From a bacterium (GTDB lineage: Bacteria; Zhuqueibacterota; QNDG01; JAGLOF01), in contig JAFGRY010000050.1 of the NCBI GenBank assembly GCA_016934955.1, positions 1 through 64,000 of the forward strand: 64,000 nucleotides of DNA. The letters run 5' to 3'. The notes below the pieces were generated by a model that ran no database searches, was not told where the DNA came from, and saw nothing but the letters and a program-made list of their open reading frames with translations. Positions within the stretch are counted from its first letter, which is position 1. Each line of letters opens with the position of its first letter. The position numbers and the translations under genes were made by a program. Shown in pieces: positions 1 through 8,970 of the stretch.

Positions 1-73
1 CTCCAGCCTCCAGCCTCCAGCCTCCAGCCTCCAGCCTCCAGCCTCCAGCCTCCAGCCTCCAGCCTCCAGCCTC
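1..73. repeat. Heptanucleotide tandem array (CTCCAGC)
   Basis: Ten perfect copies of CTCCAGC followed by a partial CTC, breaking at base 74. The array starts at the window edge, so its true length is unknown. Seven is not a multiple of three, so copy-number change would shift frame if the array were in a gene; no coding frame across it is supported here. It resembles short tandemly repeated repetitive sequences of intergenic DNA. Confidence 0.95.
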
Positions 74-610
74 AGTTCGGAGTGCCGAAAAAAAAGCGCT
101 TCCGCGCCCCGGCCCGTCCTGGGCGGAGACGGGAAGCATGGTAAGAGATCCCCTGACCTTGCCGTCCTGGCAGGAAGGAAACTCTCAATGTGTGCACGTG
201 ACAAGGAGGCAGGAAGGCATCCCCGCACCTCTGTCCATCCTGGACGGAGGTGTAGGGATGATTATCTGTCACGTGGTACCTGAATGACTGTTCGGTGATT
301 CGACCAACGATAAAACAACAAGCGTGCCAGAGTTTTATCTATTTACGCAAGTTTATTTTTTATATACAGTTACGATTTTTAAAATCATTAAAAAATTCAA
401 TGAGAGAGAACATTTGTGTCAGTTTTTGTATACAATACAATGAAGGAGTAATGCTATCCTTCTTTATTTATTAATACTTGTGATTGTGAGCTTTTTTATA
501 ATTGACGTGAATAAAAAAAGAGACAGGGAGGGTCGATCTTCAGGCCGAATGGCTCTTTCAGGGCGAAATGGCTGGCAGGAAGGGGGACGGGGCTGTGGAA
601 CGAAGCACGG
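74..610. other. Intergenic region with no supported gene; AT-rich core
   Basis: No convincing gene is seen. Bases about 290-530 are markedly AT-rich compared with the GC-rich remainder of the window, with runs such as TTTATTTTTTATATA near 350-365. A Shine-Dalgarno-like AAGGAG at about 443 precedes a seven-codon ATG reading frame, too short to call. The AT-rich stretch may hold promoters for a gene left of the window or be a composition scar from older transfer. Frames at 72-272 and 480-800 look like noise. Confidence 0.6.
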
Positions 611-1054
611 CTACGGACTCTTTTTCCTGACGTGCTCAACCGCGTTCTCGGCCATTCTGGTCAGCAGCCGCTCCGTCTCCGCCTTCTCCGCTTCGCTGAA
701 TCCTTCGGTCAGCACCGCTGACCAATCATGCAGCACCTGGCGCAGCTCCGGGATGAGCGCCCGTCCCTTGTCTGTGAGGAAGATATGCACGGCCCGGTGA
801 TCCTCGCTGGCCTGCTGCTTGCTGACGTACCCGTTCGCGACAAGTTTTTTAATCGCACGGGCCGTGTTCGCCTTGTCCATGCGCAGCATTTCCGTCATTT
901 CCTGCTGAGTGAGTCCGTCATTGCGGGAGAGCAGAAGCAGAAAGTGGTGGCTGCCGCTGCCCAGGCCCCATTCGGCGAATATTTTATGCAGATACATGCC
1001 GGTGTGCCGGTGGATGCAGCTGAGCATCCGTCCGGGACTGAACTGTTTTTTCAT
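611..1054 (-). CDS. MarR-family transcriptional repressor (MepR-like)
   Basis: A 147-residue winged-helix regulator of the MarR type. The DNA-binding core lies at about residues 45-105: a helix-turn-helix (TQQEMTEMLRMDKANTARAIKKL) followed by a wing (YVSKQQASEDHRAVHIFLTDKG), with dimerisation helices at both ends. Length is normal for the family. Its ATG overlaps the stop of the upstream efflux-pump gene by four bases (ATGA), so the two are co-transcribed leftward. The pairing MATE pump plus MarR repressor parallels MepA/MepR: the repressor would bind the palindromes at the pump promoter and be released by pump substrates. Ligand is unknown. Confidence 0.9.
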   Translation of the reverse strand: MKKQFSPGRMLSCIHRHTGMYLHKIFAEWGLGSGSHHFLLLLSRNDGLTQQEMTEMLRMDKANTARAIKKLVANGYVSKQQASEDHRAVHIFLTDKGRALIPELRQVLHDWSAVLTEGFSEAEKAETERLLTRMAENAVEHVRKKSP

Positions 1055-2409
1055 CGGGCGGTCTCCCCTGCCGGCTCGAGATGGAAGAGATGCCGGGACC
1101 GGTACACGAGCACGACGGCGAGAACGGAACTGAGCAGGTCGGAGATGGGAAAGGCTATCCAGATACCGTTCAGGTGAAAGAATTTCGGCAGGATCAGCAC
1201 CAGCGGAATCAGCAGCAGAATCTGCCGGGAGAGGGTAAGGATGAGATTCTGCATCGCCTTGCCCGTGGCCTGAAACAGGGTCGCGCCCACCACGTTGATG
1301 CCTACCAGCGGGAATGCCAGGATCACATATCGCAGGGCCGTTCGTCCCTGCATAAGCAGTTCCCTGTCATGAGAAAAGAGCCGCAGAAACGCTTCAGGAA
1401 ACAGAGTGAGCAGCAGCGTGCCGCTGGTGGCAATCACCGTCGTCGCGGCCGTAGCCAGTAGGATCGCCCGTTTCAGATAGGTGAATCGCTTCGCTCCGAA
1501 GTTGAAGCCGGCGATAGGCTGCAGCCCCTGGGCGACGCCGATAAGGGGAGTGAAGATAAACATAAGCAGCCGCATCACCACGCCGTACACGGCAATCGCG
1601 ATATCGCCGCCCAGCGCCCCGAGTTTGTGGTTGAGCAGGATCACCAGAACGCTCATGGCCGTCTGCCTGATGAACGAGGCGATCCCGATGGCGAATACTT
1701 CGCGTAAAATAACCGGATCGAGCCGGATGAGACGCACTTTCAGTTTGAGTGAGCTTTTCCCGGATCGGAAAAACAAGACAAGAAACGCTGCGGCACAGAC
1801 CTGGGCGATAAGGGTGGCGATAGCGGCTCCGCGGATGCCCATATCGAGTACGAGAATGAACAGTGCGTCGAGAACGATGTTGATACCCGCCGAGACCAGC
1901 ATGGTGGTCATGGCGATTTTTGCATGCCCTTCAGCCCGGGCCATATTGTTGAGGGCCATGGCCATGCTGTGGAGAGTGACGCCGGCGAGAATGATGGAAA
2001 GGTACTCACGGGCATAGGGCAGCAGTGTATCGGTAGCGCCGAAGAGGCGCAGCATGCCGTCCAGCCGGGTGTAGCCGATGAGGGTGATAGCGCCGCCGAG
2101 AACAAGCACCGCGCCCACGACGCTCCCCATGGTGCGTCCGGCCTTGTCGTAATCTTTTGCCCCCAGACTGCGAGAGAGAAGCGATGCGCCGCCGATGCCG
2201 ATCATCTGGCCGATAGCGCCTACGATCATTTGAATGGGAAACGCGAGCGCCACGCCGGCAATGCCGTCCGTACCCACGCAGCGGCCGATGAAAATGGTAT
2301 CAACGATATTGTACAGCGCCATCACCAGCATTCCGATAGTTGCCGGTACGGTGAGACGGAGAAGCAGTTTTCCGATGTTGTGGTCGTCGAGAACGGATTT
2401 TTCTTTCAA
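1051..2409 (-). CDS. MATE-family multidrug efflux transporter
   Basis: Polytopic inner-membrane antiporter of the MATE family (MepA/NorM type), about 452 residues, which exports cationic drugs or toxins using an ion gradient. The N-terminal repeat begins TVPATIGMLVMALYNIVDTI, the classic first MATE helix, and about twelve hydrophobic segments follow. The open frame extends to a TTG at 2463, but a consensus promoter -10 (2451-2456) lies inside that extension. I therefore place the start at the TTG at 2409, which has AAAGGGA at a normal distance; this is inferred. It overlaps the downstream marR by four bases. Substrate cannot be told from sequence. Confidence 0.88.
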   Translation of the reverse strand: MKEKSVLDDHNIGKLLLRLTVPATIGMLVMALYNIVDTIFIGRCVGTDGIAGVALAFPIQMIVGAIGQMIGIGGASLLSRSLGAKDYDKAGRTMGSVVGAVLVLGGAITLIGYTRLDGMLRLFGATDTLLPYAREYLSIILAGVTLHSMAMALNNMARAEGHAKIAMTTMLVSAGINIVLDALFILVLDMGIRGAAIATLIAQVCAAAFLVLFFRSGKSSLKLKVRLIRLDPVILREVFAIGIASFIRQTAMSVLVILLNHKLGALGGDIAIAVYGVVMRLLMFIFTPLIGVAQGLQPIAGFNFGAKRFTYLKRAILLATAATTVIATSGTLLLTLFPEAFLRLFSHDRELLMQGRTALRYVILAFPLVGINVVGATLFQATGKAMQNLILTLSRQILLLIPLVLILPKFFHLNGIWIAFPISDLLSSVLAVVLVYRSRHLFHLEPAGETAR

Positions 2410-2435
2410 TCGTGTCCCTTTCGTCAAGAGAAATA

Positions 2436-2480
2436 GTTGATCGCTCAACCAATATAGGGACAATTTGTTGACTTGTCAAC
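2436..2480 (-). promoter_or_regulatory. Promoter and two palindromic operators of the MATE-marR operon
   Basis: On the minus strand a near-perfect sigma-70 promoter reads TTGACA (2474-2479), 17 bases, TATATT (2451-2456). Palindrome GTTGAC-TT-GTCAAC (2467-2480) covers the -35 box. A second, GTTGA-TCGC-TCAAC (2436-2449), covers the expected start point. Such a pair is well placed for autorepression by the MarR protein of this operon; binding by that protein is inferred. Confidence 0.85.
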
Positions 2481-2543
2481 TATTTTTTAATGAAAGCGGC
2501 GGTGACTGCCCGACTGCAGTTAATCGATGTGTAAATAGAGAGA

Positions 2544-2575
2544 GGACTGTCCGGGAGTGATATCCCGGACAGTCC
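2544..2575 (-). terminator. Hairpin terminator after the DUF5916 gene
   Basis: Perfect 13-base-pair stem (2544-2556 with 2563-2575) and a six-base loop, ten bases beyond the stop codon of the leftward gene ending at 2586. There is no long T run, so it may be an intrinsic terminator of weak type or an mRNA 3' end-protecting hairpin. It separates this gene from the efflux operon promoter. Confidence 0.75.
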
Positions 2576-2585
2576 GGTGCACTGC

Positions 2586-4730
2586 CTACATATAGTAGAG
2601 ATATTTCAATTTAAACACGGCAGCGCGGTCCCGCAGTTTCAGTGTTTCGCCGGGCCGGTACTGCAGTTCGTTGATGGCGAGATAGATCCAGCTCTTGGGT
2701 GAAAAGTTGTAGGAGAAGAGGAGCCCGCCGATGAGCTGCTCGACCTCTCCCGAGGAGCGGAACCAGAGGTTGTCGAGATAGATCCGCACGTTCATGTTGT
2801 TGATCGGATTCGCCGAGATGAACGGGCGGGAATTGTAGGTGATCTCTTCAATGCTGCCCTGCGGATTCCCTTCCGCGAATATACCGGCGCTGGTGCCGAT
2901 ATTGAAGGACCTGTGCACCTGCCACTGGAAATAGCCGTTCAGCCAGAGATAATCGGCGAGGTAGTCCCGGGAAAAATTGTATGTTTTCGCATATCCGCCG
3001 TTGAAACTGGCGTTCCAGCGGGGATTGACGTTATACCAGTTGGAAAAACTGAAAGAATACGCGTCATAAGTGACGTCCAGTTCTTTGGACCGGCCGTAAT
3101 CGGTGTTGATCTCGAATCCCCAGTTGGTGCGGAACTGCATGTTGAAACCGAACAGCGCCCCGTAATCGGTGAATGCATCGACTTTTTCATAATTGAGGAT
3201 CGGTCCGACATAGCAGAGAATGGACCGGATGTACCCGTCCTGGAAATACCAGCGCGGTCCCGCCAGACCCACCAGTTCCGCGGTGCCCCGCCAGGGAACG
3301 AAGCCCACGTCGTCGATATCGAAGTTGTTCCCCACCACCCGGCTGCGGACGCCCACGATGGCCTTGTCGCTGATCATGGTGAATCCCGCGGATCCTGCGA
3401 AGTCTCCCTTGTCGTCCCGGTAGGAGCGGGCTATCTGGTAGGCGAGCTGCCAGTTTGACCCCCGAAACGCGCCGTCCACGTCGATGACCCCGTTGTCTCC
3501 CGAGGCCGTATGTTTGCCCACGAAGAGAAGCCCCACCGAGGAGTTCCCCATGATCTGCTTTTTCAGCCGTGCCGATCCGAAGACGGCTCTCTCTTCCACT
3601 GAGGTCTCTTCATCGGTTTCATATTCCCGTTCCCCGGTGAAGGCCGTGAACGCTCCGTATTCCCACGCGCCGGCGCGTCCGAATGTCTTGGCGCCGGCCC
3701 AGAGCGGCACCTCCGATCCGTCCGGCAGCTTGCGGCCGATGCGGCGGGAATAGAACAGCTCCATAGGGCGGTAGAATCCCATGTTCCGCTGCCGTCCTGA
3801 GGCCATAAAGATCTCGTTCCCCTCCGTGAAGAAGGGCCGCCGTTCATCGAAATATGTTTCGTACCGGCTTATATTGAACTCGAACGGATCCGCTTCGATC
3901 TGGGCGAAGTCGGGATTGACCGTTCCCTGGAACACCAGCTTGGGCGAGGGATTGTAGAGCACATCCAGACCGGCGTTGGGTTTCACCTCCTTTGATCCGT
4001 CTTCCTGCTGTTCGGCCTGCACCAGGCCCACCGGATAGAGCTCAAGGTGCATGCCGCGGATGGTGGGGCGGAATCCGTTGAAATAAAGTTTACCGAATTT
4101 CGACACCCGCTGTCCTTCGCTTTCTTCATAACAGCACCAGTAGAGGTCTTCCTTGAGTTCCGCATCGTAACGGTCGAAGTCGAGTCCCCAGGACAGCAGC
4201 GACTCATTGTACTGGAGGGACTTGTAGGGTATTTTCATCTCGACGACGAAGCCCCAGTCATAGACCTTCGCGCCGGAAAACCAGATGCCGTCCCAGGTGT
4301 AATCGCGGTTGCGGGCGTCGTCGATGAGGCGGCAGTCACTGCGCACGCCGCTGGCGGAAACCCCGAATTTATAGGCGGTGCGGCCGTTTCCGAAGGTGTC
4401 AAGCATCAGGGAACAGTGATCTCCGCTGATATTGTCCAGTGATCCTTTATACGCCTGCACGCGGCCGTCATCGTCATAGCAGACAATCATGCAATAGAGC
4501 GCGTCCTGGGTGGTGAGGATGCGGGCCACGGTTCTGTTGGTCGGCTCATTGCCGAAATAGGGCATGAGCTGGAAAAAATCGTCAGCGGTCTCCGAGAGCT
4601 CCCAGCAGTCGTCGATGATACCGTCGATCACAGGTGCCGTGTCTGTTTTTTTTATGTTGAGGACCTTGTTGTCGTTATGGGCGAAAAGGGCTGCAGACAT
4701 GCAGAAAATCAGGGGAATATATCGTTTCAT
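2586..4730 (-). CDS. DUF5916 outer-membrane protein with N-terminal CBM9-like domain
   Basis: A 714-residue exported protein. Residues 1-17 form a signal peptide (MKRYIPLIFCMSAALFA). Residues about 25-210 match a carbohydrate-binding module 9-like sandwich (PVIDGIIDDCWELSE, later WDGIWFSG and VEMKIPYKSL). The rest is the DUF5916 region with alternating aromatic strands, a motif resembling VNPDFAQIEADPFEFN, and a C-terminal aromatic residue followed by M, as expected for an outer-membrane barrel. Many diderm bacteria carry such proteins; their function is unproven and they are sometimes annotated as hydrolases without evidence. A GGAGG ribosome-binding site sits nine bases before the ATG. It is monocistronic, divergent from the C69 peptidase. 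Confidence 0.85.
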   Translation of the reverse strand: MKRYIPLIFCMSAALFAHNDNKVLNIKKTDTAPVIDGIIDDCWELSETADDFFQLMPYFGNEPTNRTVARILTTQDALYCMIVCYDDDGRVQAYKGSLDNISGDHCSLMLDTFGNGRTAYKFGVSASGVRSDCRLIDDARNRDYTWDGIWFSGAKVYDWGFVVEMKIPYKSLQYNESLLSWGLDFDRYDAELKEDLYWCCYEESEGQRVSKFGKLYFNGFRPTIRGMHLELYPVGLVQAEQQEDGSKEVKPNAGLDVLYNPSPKLVFQGTVNPDFAQIEADPFEFNISRYETYFDERRPFFTEGNEIFMASGRQRNMGFYRPMELFYSRRIGRKLPDGSEVPLWAGAKTFGRAGAWEYGAFTAFTGEREYETDEETSVEERAVFGSARLKKQIMGNSSVGLLFVGKHTASGDNGVIDVDGAFRGSNWQLAYQIARSYRDDKGDFAGSAGFTMISDKAIVGVRSRVVGNNFDIDDVGFVPWRGTAELVGLAGPRWYFQDGYIRSILCYVGPILNYEKVDAFTDYGALFGFNMQFRTNWGFEINTDYGRSKELDVTYDAYSFSFSNWYNVNPRWNASFNGGYAKTYNFSRDYLADYLWLNGYFQWQVHRSFNIGTSAGIFAEGNPQGSIEEITYNSRPFISANPINNMNVRIYLDNLWFRSSGEVEQLIGGLLFSYNFSPKSWIYLAINELQYRPGETLKLRDRAAVFKLKYLYYM

Positions 4731-4777
4731 ACAGCAAATCCTCCGTTGAGTACCAGGTGATCACGGCTGTCCTGAAT

Positions 4778-4793
4778 ATGTACGTATATACAT
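4778..4793. promoter_or_regulatory. Palindrome in divergent intergenic region
   Basis: ATGTA-CGTATA-TACAT lies between the divergent DUF5916 and C69 peptidase genes and overlaps a plausible leftward -10 (TATATA). It could be an operator, but no regulator gene is adjacent. No strong leftward -35 is seen. Confidence 0.35.
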
Positions 4794-4808
4794 GAAAATA
4801 GTTACACG

Positions 4809-4837
4809 TTGACAGACCGGGGAAAATCACGTATATT
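4809..4837 (+). promoter_or_regulatory. Sigma-70 promoter of the C69 peptidase gene
   Basis: TTGACA (4809-4814), exactly 17 bases, TATATT (4832-4837). Expected start point is near 4844, leaving a short leader with a GGAGGAAG ribosome-binding site before the ATG at 4877. Confidence 0.85.
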
Positions 4838-4876
4838 AAAACTCGTTTGCCTTATCATTTTCATGGAGGAAGCAGC

Positions 4877-6547
4877 ATGCGTTCTCGAAAACTGATGATC
4901 CTGCTTGCGGTATGCGGTCTTGCCGCGGCTTCGGTCCCGGTCTCGGCCTGCACGAATTTTCTTGTCACCAGGGGCGCATCCAAAGACGGTTCGGTGATGA
5001 TCACCTACGCCTGTGATGCGCATACGCTTTTCGGCGAACTCTATTTTACTCCGGCGGGGCGTCATCTGCCAGGCACGATGCTCGATATATATGAATGGGA
5101 CTCGGGGAGCTACCTGGGCCAGATCCCCCAGGTTCCCGAGACATTTGCCGTCGTCGGCAATATGAACGAGCATCAGGTCAGTATCGGTGAAACCACCTGG
5201 GGCGGCAGGGAGGAGCTGTCGGGCCAGGAGGCGATCATGGATTACGGCAGCCTCATGTATGTGACACTGCAGCGGGCGGAGACCGCCCGGGACGCCATCC
5301 GGATCATCGGCACCCTGGTGGAGATGTACGGGTACTGCAGCAGCGGCGAGTCCTTTTCTATTTCAGATAAAAACGAAGCCTGGATCATGGAGATCATCGG
5401 CAAGGGGCCCGGCAAGAAAGGTGCGGTCTGGGTCGCACGTCGCATTCCGGACGGGTATGTCAGCGCCCACGCGAATTACGCCCGCATCAGAACGTTTCCG
5501 CTGGCCGATGGAAAGACATCCATTACGGAAAGGGATTACGAAAAGATCCATAACAAGCATATCGAATGCGTGTATGCCCATGACGTCATCGATCTGGCCA
5601 GAGAACACGGCTGGTTTGAGGGCCCGGATGCTGCATTCAGTTTCAGAGACGCCTATGCCCCCGTCGATTTCGGCAACCTCAGATTCTGCGAGGCGCGGGT
5701 ATGGTCGTTTTTCAACAGGGTAGCCCCTTCACTGCAGCTCGATCCCGCGTACGCGGGGGGTGATGTGCACGCGGAACCGCTGCCGCTCTGGATCAAACCC
5801 GATGCCGGTCTCTCGGTAAAGGACATCATGAACTGCATGCGGGATCACTACGAGGGAACCCCTTTTGATATGACGCAGGATGTCGGCGCCGGTCCCTTCA
5901 AGCTCCCCTACCGGTTCCGTCCCCTCACCTGGGAAGTGGATGGTAAAACCTATTTCAACGAGCGGGCCATCGCGACCCAGCAGACCGGGTTCTCCTTTGT
6001 GTCCCAGTCACGCTCATGGCTGCCGGATGAAATCGGCGGGGTTCACTGGTTCGGCGTGGACGATGCCGCGTCCACGGTCTATGTTCCCATGTACTGTTCC
6101 ATCTCAAAAGTACCGGAGCGGTACGCGGTGGGAACCGGCTCGTTCAGCGAATTCACCTGGGATGCCGCGTTCTGGGTCTTCAACTTCGTTTCCAATTATG
6201 CCTATTCACGCTACAGCGAAATGATTCAGGATATTCGTCTCGTGCAGGAAACGCTCGAGGGCAGATTTCTCGCGGACCAGGCGGATATCGAACATGCCGC
6301 CCTGGCGCTTTATAAACGCTCTCCCAGGCTCGCCGTGGACTATCTGACCGGGTATTCCGTCGAGCAGGGCAATGCGACGGTGGCCCGCTGGAAAAAACTG
6401 GGTGAATTCCTGATCTATAAATATCTCGACGGCAACAAGAAAGATGAGCACGGAAACGTTACCTTCCCGGGATACGGACAGGAGTGGTACAAACGCATCG
6501 CCGACGAGGAGGGCGAACGGCTGCAGGTAAAAGGTCCTTCCCACTGA
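4877..6547 (+). CDS. Exported C69-family dipeptidase (N-terminal nucleophile type)
   Basis: A 556-residue peptidase of family C69. The start at 4877 has GGAGGAAG just upstream and gives a clear signal peptide (MRSRKLMILLAVCGLAA...SA). Signal cleavage before the Cys of CTNFLVTRGASKDGS would expose the N-terminal cysteine nucleophile used by this family; this is a family inference. Further family motifs are GNMNEHQVSIGETTWGG and MDYGSLMYVTLQR. Members hydrolyse dipeptides with broad specificity. A cysteine at the mature N-terminus could instead be read as a lipobox, but VSAC is weak and the conserved CTNF context favours catalysis. It likely acts in the periplasm and sits upstream of a second dipeptidase gene. 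Confidence 0.87.
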   Translation: MRSRKLMILLAVCGLAAASVPVSACTNFLVTRGASKDGSVMITYACDAHTLFGELYFTPAGRHLPGTMLDIYEWDSGSYLGQIPQVPETFAVVGNMNEHQVSIGETTWGGREELSGQEAIMDYGSLMYVTLQRAETARDAIRIIGTLVEMYGYCSSGESFSISDKNEAWIMEIIGKGPGKKGAVWVARRIPDGYVSAHANYARIRTFPLADGKTSITERDYEKIHNKHIECVYAHDVIDLAREHGWFEGPDAAFSFRDAYAPVDFGNLRFCEARVWSFFNRVAPSLQLDPAYAGGDVHAEPLPLWIKPDAGLSVKDIMNCMRDHYEGTPFDMTQDVGAGPFKLPYRFRPLTWEVDGKTYFNERAIATQQTGFSFVSQSRSWLPDEIGGVHWFGVDDAASTVYVPMYCSISKVPERYAVGTGSFSEFTWDAAFWVFNFVSNYAYSRYSEMIQDIRLVQETLEGRFLADQADIEHAALALYKRSPRLAVDYLTGYSVEQGNATVARWKKLGEFLIYKYLDGNKKDEHGNVTFPGYGQEWYKRIADEEGERLQVKGPSH

Positions 6548-6571
6548 CGGTTCCCGGTGCACGAATACCGG

Positions 6572-6608
6572 CAGGCGGGGCATGTTCCGGAAGGGTCGGC
6601 CCCGCCTG
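6572..6608 (+). terminator. Terminator-like hairpin after the C69 peptidase
   Basis: CAGGCGGGGC pairs with GCCCCGCCTG across a 17-base loop, 25 bases after the stop codon. The missing U tract makes simple intrinsic termination uncertain. Confidence 0.5.
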
Positions 6609-6802
6609 TCTGCTGCAGGGGGCTCTCCCGGGGCATTGGGTGACTATCCCGCCCTTCGACGAGTCCGGGACGAATGATTGGTGATGGTACTGAGTTCACG
6701 TAGCGAAGGACCGAGGGTGAGCGATTCCGCCCTTTCCGGTGTCGCCGAAAAGTACAGGAGGAACGGAGGGGTGGCTTTCGGGACATCCCCATGTTTTTCG
6801 CC

Positions 6803-6831
6803 TTGACAATCCGGACAATAACTGCTACATT
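6803..6831 (+). promoter_or_regulatory. Sigma-70 promoter of pepD
   Basis: TTGACA (6803-6808), 17 bases, TACATT (6826-6831). Expected transcription start is near 6838, giving a leader of about 47 bases. Confidence 0.85.
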
Positions 6832-6884
6832 AATTATGAAAATTATACACTTAGGAATGCAGAGACACAGGGAGCCAGAAGACG

Positions 6885-8345
6885 ATGAGCGATGAAATTA
6901 AAAAACTCGAACCCAAACCCGTCTGGAACCATTTTTATTCTCTTACGCAGATACCCAGACCGTCCAAAAAAGAGGCGGCGGTGATCGATTTCGTAAAGAA
7001 ATTCGGTGAGAGCCTGGGACTCGAGACCATCGTCGACGCGGTGGGAAACGTCATTATTAAAAAACCCGCCACTGCGGGCATGGATAACCGGAAAACCGTC
7101 TGTCTGCAGGGACACCTCGATATGGTCCCCCAGAAAAACAGCACCGTGGCGCATGACTTCGAGAAGGATCCCATCGATGCCTGTATCGATGGCGAGTGGG
7201 TCACGGCGCGGGACACCACCCTGGGTGCCGACAACGGTATCGGCGTAGCCGCCGCCATGGCCGTGCTGGAGTCAAAAGAGCTCGAGCACGGGCCTCTTGA
7301 AGCTCTCTTCACCGTTGATGAAGAGACGGGCATGACAGGCGCGTTCGGGCTGAAACCGGGCTTGCTCGCAGCTGATATCCTCATCAATATGGACTCGGAG
7401 GATGAAGGCGAGCTCTATGTGGGGTGCGCGGGAGGGGAAGACACCACTATCACCTTCTCCTATGAGGAAAAGCCGGTGCCCGCGGATATGAAGGCGTATA
7501 CCCTCAGCGTCACCGGTCTGAAGGGAGGTCACTCCGGACTGGATATCAATCTCGGACGCGGGAACGCGGTAAAGGCGCTGAACCGGATTCTCTGGAACCT
7601 CGACACGGCCGTCGGCCTGGAACTGGCTTCCATCGACGGCGGCAGCCTCCGCAACGCGATCCCCCGGGAGGCGTTTGCGGTGATCCTTGTGAACACAGTG
7701 AAAAGCACGCAGGCCGTCGGCCTGGTAAATGAGCTTTCCGGTATCATGAAAGCGGAGCTGTCCGGAACCGAGCCGGATATGCACATCGGTTTCGAAGAGG
7801 CCGGGATGCCGGATGCGATAATCGAATCCGGCGTGAAGAAGAACCTGATCCGGGCGATCTACGGCTGTGCTGACGGAGTGATCAGGATGAGCGATGCCGT
7901 GGAAGGACTTGTCGAGACATCCACGAATCTCGCTTCAGTCACGTCTGAAAACGGGAAAATTGCCCTGGCCAGTCTGCAGCGAAGCTCCGTTGATTCGGCG
8001 AAAAACGATGTATGCACGCGAATGCGGACCGTTTTTGAGCTCGCCGGGGCCGATGTTGTCCATGAAGGCGCCTATCCCGGATGGAAGCCCGATATGGAAT
8101 CGGCGATCCTGAAAAAGATGCAGCAGGTCTACAGCGATCTCTACGGCAAGACACCGGAGATCAAGGCGATCCATGCCGGACTGGAATGCGGATTGCTGGG
8201 CGCGGTCTATCCCGGAATGGATATGATCTCGTTCGGTCCCACGATACGGCATCCCCACTCTCCCGACGAAAAAGTGAATATCGCCACGGTGCAGAAATTC
8301 TGGGATTATCTTGTCGCAACCCTGAAGGATATTCCGGTAAAATGA
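6885..8345 (+). CDS. pepD: Aminoacyl-histidine dipeptidase (M20C, PepD type)
   Basis: A 486-residue cytosolic zinc dipeptidase, almost exactly the length of E. coli PepD. It cleaves unblocked dipeptides including Xaa-His such as carnosine. Family motifs in order: HLDMVPQ (metal-binding His and Asp), LGADNGIGVA (bridging Asp), VDEETGMTGA (catalytic and metal Glu), INMDSEDEGE, the lid-domain GLKGGHSGLDI, and GPTIRHPHSPDEKVNI near the C-terminus with the last metal His. No signal peptide. It has its own consensus promoter and is followed after 28 bases by the HD-domain gene, so the two may share a transcript. Confidence 0.95.
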   Translation: MSDEIKKLEPKPVWNHFYSLTQIPRPSKKEAAVIDFVKKFGESLGLETIVDAVGNVIIKKPATAGMDNRKTVCLQGHLDMVPQKNSTVAHDFEKDPIDACIDGEWVTARDTTLGADNGIGVAAAMAVLESKELEHGPLEALFTVDEETGMTGAFGLKPGLLAADILINMDSEDEGELYVGCAGGEDTTITFSYEEKPVPADMKAYTLSVTGLKGGHSGLDINLGRGNAVKALNRILWNLDTAVGLELASIDGGSLRNAIPREAFAVILVNTVKSTQAVGLVNELSGIMKAELSGTEPDMHIGFEEAGMPDAIIESGVKKNLIRAIYGCADGVIRMSDAVEGLVETSTNLASVTSENGKIALASLQRSSVDSAKNDVCTRMRTVFELAGADVVHEGAYPGWKPDMESAILKKMQQVYSDLYGKTPEIKAIHAGLECGLLGAVYPGMDMISFGPTIRHPHSPDEKVNIATVQKFWDYLVATLKDIPVK

Positions 8346-8373
8346 TCCTATTGCGGTGTAACAGGAGCCGTCA

Positions 8374-8949
8374 ATGAAGAACAGCATAACCGCCGCTGAA
8401 GCGCGGAAACTGATCGACACCTATCTGACAACCGAAACGCTGAGATTCCATTCCCGGGAAACCGAAGTCATCATGCGGGCCCTGGCCCGCCATTTTGACG
8501 AAGATGAAGAGAGCTGGGGACTCACCGGCCTGCTTCATGATCTCGATATGGATGCGGTGGGTGGCGATCCGGCGCGGCACGGCTTTGAAACCATCGAAAT
8601 TCTGAAACGCGAAGGCTACGACATGCCTGAACTGTTCGAAGCCATTCTCTCCCACACTGAAAGCCTCGGCGGGGGACGTCCGGCGAGAAGCACGCAGCTT
8701 CATTACGCGCTTGCCGCCGCTGAAAATATCACCGGGCTCATCACGGCCTATGTACTTGTGCGTCCCGATAAAACCATTGCCGGGGCAAAAGCTGCATCGG
8801 TTACAAAAAAACTGAAGGATAAATCATTCGCTGCCTCGGTAAGCAGGGAATATATCAATGATATTGAAAAAACCGGGCTTGAACGATCCGCCTTCATCGC
8901 GATGGCGATCGACGCCATGACCGGCATAAAAGACGAAATACATATGTAA
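8374..8949 (+). CDS. HD-domain phosphohydrolase-like protein
   Basis: A 191-residue soluble protein of the HD superfamily (HDIG-type subgroup). The metal-ligand pattern is present: HSRET near residue 26, the HD doublet in LLHDLDMD near residue 54, a His in RHGFETIE, and LSHTE near residue 92. Such proteins often act on nucleotides, but substrate cannot be assigned. A good Shine-Dalgarno (CAGGAG) precedes the ATG. It lies 28 bases after pepD and 21 bases before a small exported protein, suggesting one transcription unit. Confidence 0.82.
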   Translation: MKNSITAAEARKLIDTYLTTETLRFHSRETEVIMRALARHFDEDEESWGLTGLLHDLDMDAVGGDPARHGFETIEILKREGYDMPELFEAILSHTESLGGGRPARSTQLHYALAAAENITGLITAYVLVRPDKTIAGAKAASVTKKLKDKSFAASVSREYINDIEKTGLERSAFIAMAIDAMTGIKDEIHM

Positions 8950-8970
8950 CCATCCACAGGGAGCTTACTC

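Larger units (their letters stand above)
6548..6884. other. Intergenic region with hairpin and pepD promoter
   Basis: Holds a perfect 10-base-pair GC-rich stem (6572-6581 with 6599-6608), likely ending the C69 transcript though no T run follows, and the pepD promoter at 6803-6831. Between them (6609-6800) I see no gene or RNA signature. Confidence 0.6.

Noticed and set aside
1..73. CRISPR array
   Set aside because: Units are seven bases, directly abutting and without spacers; no cas genes in the window.
72..272. 66-codon minus-strand frame next to the heptamer repeats
   Set aside because: Pro/Arg/Gly-rich translation without motif, ribosome-binding site or neighbours in the same unit.
310..330. 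Sigma-54-type promoter on the minus strand (TGGCACG with TTGTT)
   Set aside because: The essential GC of the -12 element reads GT, and no suitable gene lies downstream.
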